64,000 nt of DNA from Agrobacterium tumefaciens. GTDB taxonomy: Bacteria; Pseudomonadota; Alphaproteobacteria; Rhizobiales; Rhizobiaceae. Position 1 is the first letter of the stretch, and each line of letters begins with the position of its first letter. Location: the NCBI RefSeq assembly GCF_017726655.1, contig NZ_CP072309.1, positions 489,501 to 553,500 of the forward strand, given 5' to 3'. The notes beneath the pieces are model-generated. The model ran no database searches. It had not been told where the DNA came from and was given only the letters and a program-made list of their open reading frames with translations. This document shows, one piece after another, positions 34,912-45,980 of this stretch. A program made the translations under genes and the position numbers.

Positions 34912-37118
34912 TGAAAAAACCGCTCAATTCGGCCGAAGAGAAAAAGACTGTCGACATCACGAAGGCTGAAATCGAGGCGATTAAGAGCGGTTTGCATTCC
35001 AACCCCTTCGCCCTTCTCGGTGTTCACGAAACGCCGGAAGGGTTTCTTGCCCGCTGTTTCATTCCCGGTGCGGAGGAAGTCTCTGTCCTGACACTGGACG
35101 GGACTTTCGTCGGCGAATTGAAGCGGTTGGATCCCGATGGTTTTTTTGAAGGCCCGATCGACCTCCAGAAACGCCAGCCGATCCGATACCGCGCTGCCCG
35201 CGATGATGCCGAGTGGGCAGTGACCGATCCTTACAGTTTTGGCCCGGTTCTCGGACCGATGGATGATTATCTCGTCCGCGAGGGATCGCATTTGCGGCTC
35301 TTCGACCGGATGGGTGCACATCCTCTGAAACTTGAAGGTGTCGAAGGCTTCCATTTTGCCGTCTGGGCGCCCAATGCGCGGCGCGTTTCGGTGGTTGGCG
35401 ATTTCAATAATTGGGATGGCCGCCGCCACGTCATGCGCTTCCGCAAAGATACGGGCATCTGGGAAATCTTCGCGCCTGACGTCTATGCCGGTTGCGCCTA
35501 CAAGTTCGAAATCCTCGGCGCGAATGGCGAGTTGCTGCCGCTGAAAGCGGACCCCTACGCGCGCCGTGCCGAGTTGCGACCGAAAAATGCATCCGTCACC
35601 GCCACCGAACTGTCGCAGAAATGGGAAGATCAGGCCCACCGGGAACATTGGGCGCAGGTGGACCAGCGTCGCCAGCCGATCAGCATCTACGAAGTGCATG
35701 CGGGTTCATGGCAGCGGCGCGAAGACGGCACCTTCCTGAGTTGGGATGAACTCGCCGCGCAGCTTATTCCCTATTGCACCGATATGGGCTTTACCCACAT
35801 CGAGTTCCTGCCGATTACCGAACATCCCTATGATCCCTCCTGGGGTTACCAGACGACGGGTCTCTACGCACCGAGCGCACGGTTTGGCGATCCGGAAGGC
35901 TTTGCCCGTTTCGTCAACGGTGCGCACAAGGTTGGCATCGGCGTCTTGCTGGACTGGGTTCCCGCGCATTTTCCGACCGACGAACATGGGCTTCGCTGGT
36001 TCGACGGCACGGCACTCTATGAGCACGCCGATCCGCGCCAGGGTTTTCATCCAGACTGGAACACGGCGATCTATAATTTCGGTCGCGTCGAGGTGATGTC
36101 TTACCTCATCAACAACGCGCTCTATTGGGCCGAGAAATTCCATCTCGATGGCCTGCGCGTCGATGCGGTCGCCTCGATGCTCTATCTCGATTATTCACGC
36201 AAGGAAGGCGAGTGGATCCCGAACGAATATGGCGGACGGGAAAATCTCGAATCCGTGCGTTTCCTGCAGAACATGAATTCCCTCGTTTATGGCACCCATC
36301 CGGGCGTCATGACGATTGCCGAGGAATCCACCTCGTGGCCGAAAGTGTCGCAGCCCGTTCATGAGGGCGGTCTCGGTTTCGGTTTCAAATGGAACATGGG
36401 CTTCATGCACGACACGCTCAGCTATTTCGCGCGTGAGCCGGTGCATCGCAAGTTCCACCATCAGGAACTGACCTTCGGTCTGCTTTACGCCTTCACCGAA
36501 AATTTCGTGCTGCCGCTGTCCCACGACGAGGTGGTGCACGGCAAGGGCTCGCTGATCGCCAAAATGTCCGGCGACGACTGGCAGAAATTCGCCAATCTGC
36601 GCTCCTATTACGGCTTCATGTGGGGTTATCCCGGCAAGAAGCTGCTGTTTATGGGACAGGAATTCGCGCAATGGAGCGAGTGGAGCGAAAAGGGGTCACT
36701 CGACTGGAACCTGCGCCAATATCCGATGCATGAGGGCATGCGCCGGCTGGTGCGCGACCTCAACCTCACCTATCGGTCCAAAGCCGCCCTGCACGCCCGC
36801 GATTGCGAACCCGAAGGGTTCCGCTGGCTTGTGGTCGATGATCACGAGAATTCCGTCTTCGCCTGGCTGCGCACGGCGCCTGGTGAAAAGCCGGTGGCGG
36901 TCATCTGCAACCTCACGCCGGTCTACAGGGAAAATTATTACGTGCCGCTGCCCCAGGCAGGGCGGTGGCGGGAAATTCTCAATACCGATGCCGAAATCTA
37001 TGGCGGCAGCGGCAAGGGAAATGGCGGACGCGTTCAGGCGGTCGATGCCGGCGGCAATATCGGGGCGATGCTCGTCCTGCCGCCGCTCGCCACGATCATG
37101 CTCGAACCGGAAAACTGA
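34911..37118 (+). CDS. glgB: 1,4-alpha-glucan branching enzyme
   Basis: GH13 enzyme of 735 aa that makes alpha-1,6 branches. Two N-terminal carbohydrate modules (about residues 20-110 and 125-215, the second with WAPNARRVSVVGDFNNWDG), then the barrel with DGLRVDAVASMLYLDY (nucleophile Asp), MTIAEESTSWP (acid Glu) and PLSHDEVVHGKGS. C-terminal beta-sandwich from about 630. Coupled to glgP and followed by glgC after 21 bp. Confidence 0.96.
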   Translation: MKKPLNSAEEKKTVDITKAEIEAIKSGLHSNPFALLGVHETPEGFLARCFIPGAEEVSVLTLDGTFVGELKRLDPDGFFEGPIDLQKRQPIRYRAARDDAEWAVTDPYSFGPVLGPMDDYLVREGSHLRLFDRMGAHPLKLEGVEGFHFAVWAPNARRVSVVGDFNNWDGRRHVMRFRKDTGIWEIFAPDVYAGCAYKFEILGANGELLPLKADPYARRAELRPKNASVTATELSQKWEDQAHREHWAQVDQRRQPISIYEVHAGSWQRREDGTFLSWDELAAQLIPYCTDMGFTHIEFLPITEHPYDPSWGYQTTGLYAPSARFGDPEGFARFVNGAHKVGIGVLLDWVPAHFPTDEHGLRWFDGTALYEHADPRQGFHPDWNTAIYNFGRVEVMSYLINNALYWAEKFHLDGLRVDAVASMLYLDYSRKEGEWIPNEYGGRENLESVRFLQNMNSLVYGTHPGVMTIAEESTSWPKVSQPVHEGGLGFGFKWNMGFMHDTLSYFAREPVHRKFHHQELTFGLLYAFTENFVLPLSHDEVVHGKGSLIAKMSGDDWQKFANLRSYYGFMWGYPGKKLLFMGQEFAQWSEWSEKGSLDWNLRQYPMHEGMRRLVRDLNLTYRSKAALHARDCEPEGFRWLVVDDHENSVFAWLRTAPGEKPVAVICNLTPVYRENYYVPLPQAGRWREILNTDAEIYGGSGKGNGGRVQAVDAGGNIGAMLVLPPLATIMLEPEN

Positions 37119-37139
37119 TACATACAGAGGGAGGACACC

Positions 37140-38402
37140 ATGTCGGAAAAAAGAGTTCAGCCTTTGGCGCGTGATGCAATGGCCTATGTCCTCGCGGGCG
37201 GCAGAGGCAGCCGCCTCAAGGAGTTGACAGACCGCCGGGCAAAACCCGCCGTTTATTTCGGTGGCAAGGCGCGCATCATCGATTTTGCGCTCTCCAACGC
37301 GCTCAATTCCGGCATTCGCCGTATCGGCGTCGCCACCCAATACAAGGCGCACTCGCTTATTCGACACCTGCAGCGGGGCTGGGACTTCTTCCGTCCTGAA
37401 CGCAACGAAAGCTTCGACATCCTGCCCGCCTCCCAGCGCGTTTCAGAAACGCAATGGTATGAAGGCACCGCAGACGCAGTTTACCAGAACATCGACATCA
37501 TCGAGCCCTATGGGCCGGAATACATGGTCATCCTCGCCGGCGACCATATCTATAAAATGGACTACGAATACATGCTGCAGCAGCATGTGGATTCCGGTGC
37601 CGACGTGACGATCGGCTGCCTTGAAGTCCCGCGCATGGAAGCGACCGGCTTCGGCGTGATGCATGTGAATGAAAAAGACGAGATCATCGATTTCATCGAG
37701 AAGCCGGCCGATCCGCCCGGTATTCCCGGCAATGAAGGCTTCGCGCTCGCTTCCATGGGCATCTATGTCTTCCACACGAAATTCCTGATGGAAGCGCTGC
37801 GCCGTGATGCCGCCGACCCGACCTCCAGCCGCGACTTCGGCAAGGACATCATTCCCTATATCGTTGAGCATGGCAAAGCCGTCGCCCATCGCTTCGCGGA
37901 TTCCTGTGTGCGCTCGGATTTCGAGCATGGCCCTTACTGGCGAGACGTCGGCACGATCGACGCCTATTGGCAGGCCAATATCGACCTCACGGACATCGTG
38001 CCCGACCTCGATATCTACGATAAATCCTGGCCGATCTGGACCTATGCGGAAATCACCCCGCCGGCTAAATTCGTGCACGATGACGAGAACCGCCGCGGTT
38101 CGGCCGTTTCTTCGGTCGTTTCCGGTGATTGCATCATTTCGGGCGCATCGCTGAACCGCAGCCTGTTGTTCACAGGCGTCAGAGCCAATTCATACTCACG
38201 CCTTGAGAATGCCGTAGTACTGCCGAGTGTGAAGATCGGGCGTCACGCCCAGCTCAGCAATGTCGTGATCGACCATGGCGTGGTCATTCCGGAAGGATTG
38301 ATTGTAGGAGAAGACCCTGAACTGGATGCCAAACGTTTCCGCCGCACTGAAAACGGCATCTGCCTTATCACCCAATCGATGATCGACAAGCTGGACCTGT
38401 AG
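37140..38402 (+). CDS. glgC: Glucose-1-phosphate adenylyltransferase
   Basis: Makes ADP-glucose from glucose-1-phosphate and ATP, the committed step of glycogen synthesis. 420 aa. The pyrophosphorylase signature [21 protein letters not shown] (positions 17-37), [13 protein letters not shown] and EKPADPP are visible, then a left-handed beta-helix C-terminus. The A. tumefaciens enzyme is allosterically activated by fructose-6-phosphate and pyruvate. A GGGAGGA site precedes the ATG. Confidence 0.97.
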   Translation: MSEKRVQPLARDAMAYVLAGGRGSRLKELTDRRAKPAVYFGGKARIIDFALSNALNSGIRRIGVATQYKAHSLIRHLQRGWDFFRPERNESFDILPASQRVSETQWYEGTADAVYQNIDIIEPYGPEYMVILAGDHIYKMDYEYMLQQHVDSGADVTIGCLEVPRMEATGFGVMHVNEKDEIIDFIEKPADPPGIPGNEGFALASMGIYVFHTKFLMEALRRDAADPTSSRDFGKDIIPYIVEHGKAVAHRFADSCVRSDFEHGPYWRDVGTIDAYWQANIDLTDIVPDLDIYDKSWPIWTYAEITPPAKFVHDDENRRGSAVSSVVSGDCIISGASLNRSLLFTGVRANSYSRLENAVVLPSVKIGRHAQLSNVVIDHGVVIPEGLIVGEDPELDAKRFRRTENGICLITQSMIDKLDL

Positions 38403-38407
38403 CGCCG

Positions 38408-41483
<3,076 letters not shown>

Positions 41484-41572
41484 GGCCACCGCGACGCTGA
41501 CCCCAGCGGAGCCGGCGCCGCGCGCATGACGATGGGTTTGCGAGAGTGAAGCAACCCTCGTCACACTCGGCT

Positions 41573-41644
41573 TCATCCTCGGGCTTGACCCGAGGATCTA
41601 CTGGGTGTCCGGGGTTTGGATCATCGGGTCAAGCCCGTGGATGA
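41573..41644. repeat. REP-like inverted repeat pair
   Basis: Two 26-bp units, 41573-41598 and 41619-41644, are inverted copies of one another with two differences. Each is itself a palindrome around CGGGCTTGACCCG. Such units are common in Agrobacterium and Rhizobium intergenic DNA. It may cap the pgm transcript and separate glgX from the operon. Confidence 0.8.
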
Positions 41645-41714
41645 CAGAGGGAAGGTTTCGTTCCTAAGACTGTCGGCGCCTTTTATGAGGCAAATACCCT
41701 ATTAGAGAGAGAGC

Positions 41715-43673
41715 ATGCAGACACCTTCCGTTTTTCCCAAAGGCGCGCAGCGGACGGAAAACGGAACGGAGTTCGCGGTCTATTCGCGGCATGCTTCCCA
41801 GATCGATCTCTGCCTTTTTTTTGATAAAACCGGTGACAAAGAATCGGCGCGCCTGCCGATGGTGCGCGGCGAGGATGATGTTCACCGGCTGACTGTCTCC
41901 GACGCCAGCACCGGCACACGCTATGGCTTTCGCGCCCACGGCATTTATTCACCCGACCATGGTCTGTGGTTCGATCCGGCAAAGCTGCTACTCGACCCCT
42001 ATGCAACGGAAATTGACCGCCCGTTTCGCCACGATCCCGCGCTACATGCCTTTGGTCAGGACACGGGCCACATCGTGCCCAAGGCAATTCTTTCCCATCA
42101 TCACCCGCTTCAACGCCAGCCGCCACTTTTTGCCGAAGGCGGGCTGATTTACGAACTCGCCGTCAAATCCTTCACCCAGCTGCATCCTGAGGTACCCGAC
42201 GATATCAGGGGCACCGTCGCGACGCTTGCGCATCCCGCCATTCTCGCCCATCTGAAAAAGATCGGCGTTGATGCGGTCGAACTGATGCCAATCACGGCGT
42301 GGATAGACGAACGACATTTGCCGCCTCTCGGTCTTTCCAACGCCTGGGGGTACAATCCGATTGGCTTCATGGCGCTCGATCCGCGCCTTTGCCCGGGCGG
42401 CGTGCCGGAACTGCGCGACACGGTTGCGGCATTGCATGCGCAGGGCATCGGCGTTATTCTTGACCTGGTCTTCAACCACACCGGTGAAAGCGATATCGAG
42501 GGTTCGACCATGTCGCTGCGCGGCCTCGACAATCTCACCGCCTTCCGTCACATGCCGGGAAAGCCGGGCGAGCTCGTCAACGATACCGGCACCGGCAATA
42601 CAGTCGCCTGCGACCACCCCTATATTCGCCAGCTCATCATCGATTCGCTGCGACACTTCGTTCTTCATGCGGGGGTGGACGGCTTCCGTTTCGATCTGGC
42701 ACCCGTGCTCGGGAGAACCGCGGCGGGTTTCGACATGGCCAGCGAAACATTGGCCGCCATGCATTCCGATCCTGTTTTGTACGACCGGGTGCTGATCGCT
42801 GAACCCTGGGATATCGGGCCCGGCGGGTATCAGCTTGGCAATTTCCCGGAAAGCTTTCTCGAATGGAACGACCGCGCCCGCGACGACATGCGCCGTTTCT
42901 GGCGTGGGGATGCCGGCATGACAGGCGCACTCGCTGATGCCTTATCCGGCTCGTCGCCGATTTTCTCCAGACACGGGCGGACTAAAAGCCGGAGCGTCAA
43001 TTTTCTTGCCGCCCATGACGGCTTCACCCTGTTCGACCTCGTCAGCCATGAGCGCAAGCACAATGATCAAAATGGTGAGAACAATCGCGACGGCCATAAC
43101 GACAACCATTCCTGGAACAATGGTTTCGAAGGTCTGACGGACGATCCTGCCATCATGGCAGCGCGGCTTGCGGATGTGAAAGCGTTACTATCCACGCTTT
43201 TTGTCAGTCGCGGCACATTGATGCTGACGGCAGGCGACGAGGGAGGGCGCAGCCAGCAGGGCAATAACAATGCCTATTGTCAGGACAACGCCATCAGCTG
43301 GGTCGACTGGTCGTCGCTTGTCCCCGAATTGATCGACCATACGGCGTTTCTTGCCACATTGCGCAGGCGCTTCGATGTGTTTGCCAAGGCCGATTTCTTC
43401 ACCGGGCGCGGTGATGTCGTTTGGCTCGCACCGGGCGGTCAGGAGATGACGGTGGCAGATTGGGAAAGCCAGGAGGTGCAGGCCTTCGCCATGGTGCTTT
43501 TCTCTCTGGACCGTGAAACTGGTGAAGACGCAGAGCTAGCCGTGCTGATCAACCGCAGCCGGAACATCGTGCCGTTCGCCCTGCCGGGCGATGGCTGGTC
43601 CGCGATCGGTACGGATTTCGGCAATCCCGCCTTCCTTCCAGCCCGTTCGGTTGTCTTTTATCTGCGCGGTTGA
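41715..43673 (+). CDS. glgX: Glycogen debranching enzyme
   Basis: GH13 isoamylase-type enzyme of 652 aa that hydrolyses alpha-1,6 branches left by phosphorylase. N-terminal CBM48-like module (residues 5-110), then the barrel with DLVFNHTGESD, DGFRFDLAPVLGR (nucleophile Asp), LIAEPWDIGPGGY (acid Glu) and NFLAAHDGFTLFDLVS. Separated from pgm by about 230 bp holding a REP pair, so it probably has its own promoter. Confidence 0.95.
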   Translation: MQTPSVFPKGAQRTENGTEFAVYSRHASQIDLCLFFDKTGDKESARLPMVRGEDDVHRLTVSDASTGTRYGFRAHGIYSPDHGLWFDPAKLLLDPYATEIDRPFRHDPALHAFGQDTGHIVPKAILSHHHPLQRQPPLFAEGGLIYELAVKSFTQLHPEVPDDIRGTVATLAHPAILAHLKKIGVDAVELMPITAWIDERHLPPLGLSNAWGYNPIGFMALDPRLCPGGVPELRDTVAALHAQGIGVILDLVFNHTGESDIEGSTMSLRGLDNLTAFRHMPGKPGELVNDTGTGNTVACDHPYIRQLIIDSLRHFVLHAGVDGFRFDLAPVLGRTAAGFDMASETLAAMHSDPVLYDRVLIAEPWDIGPGGYQLGNFPESFLEWNDRARDDMRRFWRGDAGMTGALADALSGSSPIFSRHGRTKSRSVNFLAAHDGFTLFDLVSHERKHNDQNGENNRDGHNDNHSWNNGFEGLTDDPAIMAARLADVKALLSTLFVSRGTLMLTAGDEGGRSQQGNNNAYCQDNAISWVDWSSLVPELIDHTAFLATLRRRFDVFAKADFFTGRGDVVWLAPGGQEMTVADWESQEVQAFAMVLFSLDRETGEDAELAVLINRSRNIVPFALPGDGWSAIGTDFGNPAFLPARSVVFYLRG

Positions 43674-43728
43674 TCACGTCGCGTCACCAGCCGTATAAGT
43701 CGCGGTAAACCAATGCGGACGAGGTAAT

Positions 43729-44217
43729 ATGACAAAAGAAATTGCGCTGGCGGATATGAAAAACCACGTTGGCAGCGAAATGGGCGTTTCCGACTGGATT
43801 ACGGTTGACCAGTCGATGATCGATGCCTTCGCCAAAGCGACGCTCGATGACCAGTTCATTCACACCGACCCAGAGAGAGCGAAAACAGAAAGCCCGTTCG
43901 GCGGCACCATCGCCCATGGATTTCTGACGCTCTCTCTTCTTTCAGCCCTCAACTATGAGGCCCTGGCCCGTATTCGTGAGCAAACCATGGGCATCAATTA
44001 CGGCTTTGACGCCGTCCGCTTCGTCGCTCCTGTCAAAAGCGGTGCGCGGGTGCGCGGTCGTTTCACGCTGGCAGAAACCCGCTTTCGCGGCGCCACCATG
44101 TTGATGACGACTTACGATGTGACGGTGGAAATCGAAAACGAAAAGAAACCTGCCCTCACCGCCCGCTGGACGACGATCAGCCAGTTTAACGCACAAGATC
44201 GGCCACAGGACGCCTGA
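43729..44217 (+). CDS. MaoC-like dehydratase (NodN-related)
   Basis: Hot-dog-fold protein of 162 aa. The R-hydratase motif is partly seen: DDQFIHTDPERA with D and H of the catalytic pair (about residues 41-52), and GGTIAHGFLTLSLLS. NYGFDAVRFVAPVKSGARVRG follows. Acts on an enoyl-CoA or similar thioester. Rhizobial NodN belongs to the same group, but there is no nodulation context. Confidence 0.86.
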   Translation: MTKEIALADMKNHVGSEMGVSDWITVDQSMIDAFAKATLDDQFIHTDPERAKTESPFGGTIAHGFLTLSLLSALNYEALARIREQTMGINYGFDAVRFVAPVKSGARVRGRFTLAETRFRGATMLMTTYDVTVEIENEKKPALTARWTTISQFNAQDRPQDA

Positions 44218-44239
44218 GGCGCAGGCAGGGAGGACCCGC

Positions 44240-45280
44240 ATGCATGACGAAGCCGTAAGGAATGCGTTTCTGGTTCAGGCAAAAGCCTGTGACAGCCTCG
44301 GATCTCCCTTTACCGCGCAGCTTTGTCGCGTTGTCGCCACACGGCTCGACCGGCAGACCGAGGTGGGCGAGACTATCTTGTCCTGGCCCGGCGATGTTGG
44401 ACCTTCCGGCGATTCCGTTCCCCTGCGGTTGGCCGGGGCGTTGCATGCCCTTGCGATTGAGGAAAAGATCGCCCCTCTTGTCGATATCGGCCCTGACGAT
44501 GAGGACGCGCTTTGGCGTGCCTGTGCCAGTGCCCTGCGTTTCCACGCTGCCTTCATTCTCGAACGATTGAAATCGGCTCCGCAGACCAACGAGGTTCGCC
44601 GATCAGCCGTTCTCTTACCCGGTTTCCTTACGCTCGCGACATTGACCGGCAGGAGGCTTGTGCTTTCGGAAATTGGTGCCAGCGCTGGGCTCAATCTGCA
44701 ATTCGACCGCTACCAGTATCGTTTGGGTGACCTCGATTGGGGTCCGCAATCGGAGGTACTCCTGTCACCGGAGTGGCACGGCGGGAACCCGCCCCGTGAA
44801 GAGATTGAGGTTATCTCGCGCGCCGGCTGCGATCTCAATCCGCTTGACCCGTCATCTGAGGAGGATCGGCTGAGATTGATCTCTTACGTCTGGGCCGACC
44901 AGACGGACAGGCTGGAAAGAACAGTGGCAGCACTGCGCCTTGCGCAGGAACACGGCCTGCATGTCGAAAAGGCTGACGCGGTTGATTGGCTAAAATCGCG
45001 CCTGGCGCAGCGGTATGAAGGCGCGACGCACGTGATCTACCACTCGATCGCCTGGCAATATCTGCCGGACCACCTCAAAGAGGCGGGAGAGGCGCTAATG
45101 GCAGAGGCCGGAGCGCGGGCAACGGCAGAGGCTCCGCTTGCTCGCCTCCAGATGGAGGCAGATGCGGCTCCCAATGGTGCCGCGATCACCCTGCAACTAT
45201 GGCCTACGGGCGAGAAGCAGGAAATCGGCCGAGCCGATTTCCATGGGCGATGGGTCGAGTGGCGAGGTTGGCAGACCTAG
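44240..45280 (+). CDS. DUF2332 domain protein
   Basis: 346 aa matching the DUF2332 family, function unknown. Family stretches include FTAQLCRVVATRLD, SEIGASAGLNLQFDRYQY and the C-terminal HVIYHSIAWQYLP. SEIGASAGLNL resembles a nucleotide- or SAM-binding loop, so a methyltransferase-like fold is possible. No signal peptide. GGGAGGA precedes the ATG. It lies 22 bp after the MaoC-like gene. Confidence 0.83.
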   Translation: MHDEAVRNAFLVQAKACDSLGSPFTAQLCRVVATRLDRQTEVGETILSWPGDVGPSGDSVPLRLAGALHALAIEEKIAPLVDIGPDDEDALWRACASALRFHAAFILERLKSAPQTNEVRRSAVLLPGFLTLATLTGRRLVLSEIGASAGLNLQFDRYQYRLGDLDWGPQSEVLLSPEWHGGNPPREEIEVISRAGCDLNPLDPSSEEDRLRLISYVWADQTDRLERTVAALRLAQEHGLHVEKADAVDWLKSRLAQRYEGATHVIYHSIAWQYLPDHLKEAGEALMAEAGARATAEAPLARLQMEADAAPNGAAITLQLWPTGEKQEIGRADFHGRWVEWRGWQT

Positions 45281-45311
45281 AGTATTTACGGTGATTACGG
45301 GATCACAATTA

Positions 45312-45398
45312 ATGCTCTATCCCTTTCGCTTTGCCCCATTGTCCGACGCCGAAGCGAACACGCTTCGTCTGAAAATGCTCCAGGACGTTTTTGGGTAG
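45312..45398 (+). CDS. Possible small ORF (28 aa)
   Basis: MLYPFRFAPLSDAEANTLRL and eight more residues, then a stop. The composition looks protein-like, but there is no Shine-Dalgarno sequence. It lies between the DUF2332 gene and the convergent sarcosine oxidase operon. Confidence 0.2.
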   Translation: MLYPFRFAPLSDAEANTLRLKMLQDVFG

Positions 45399-45425
45399 AT
45401 CCTTGGCACCCTTTTCTTCAACATC

Positions 45426-45980
45426 TTATATCATCACGTCCTGCGCCGCTTCCTGCAACAAACCGCCGACATAGGTCGCGAAAGAACGCCAGCACTCCAC
45501 CCGGAACGTGTCATCTGCCGTGCGCAGCAGCACAACTTCCGCCTTACCAAACACGGCGCGTGAGCAGGCGCCGACCGGGAAACGCGCAAGCGACAGATCC
45601 TGCGGGCAGCCGGCATTTAGCGCAGCTTCAGCGCCCGCACCCGACACGATGATGGCGTTGTTGCGATGGGAAACGTCTGTTGCCGAGAACAGACCGGACA
45701 CATTGGCAAGCGCCGCCAACAGGTCGCTTTCGCCCTGATCAATCACCAGCCATTCATCCGGCCCCAGCCACAGGGCGGAGCGCAGGCCCGAGGTGACAGA
45801 TGTTTTCGGCCTCATCGGCAGGGCAAGACCAAGCGCTTCTGACAAGGCAGGGATGGCGCTTTCCCGTGCGCGCAATGCCAGCCGCGAGGCCGAAGCCGCT
45901 GGCTTCAGAGACACGAAGGGCGAGCCGCCGTGAAAATCCTCAAGTACGGATTTGCGTTTCGCGTGCAGCATATCAGCCAT
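45426..45980 (-). CDS. soxG: Sarcosine oxidase gamma subunit
   Basis: 184 aa, the small gamma subunit of heterotetrameric sarcosine oxidase, a fold related to the folate-binding YgfZ/GcvT proteins. Family segments LGLALPMRPKTS, ALWLGPDEWLVI and RNNAIIVSGAGAEAALNAGCPQDL are visible. It stabilises the alpha-beta core. Overlaps the soxA end by eight bases; last gene of the operon. Confidence 0.92.
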   Translation of the reverse strand: MADMLHAKRKSVLEDFHGGSPFVSLKPAASASRLALRARESAIPALSEALGLALPMRPKTSVTSGLRSALWLGPDEWLVIDQGESDLLAALANVSGLFSATDVSHRNNAIIVSGAGAEAALNAGCPQDLSLARFPVGACSRAVFGKAEVVLLRTADDTFRVECWRSFATYVGGLLQEAAQDVMI

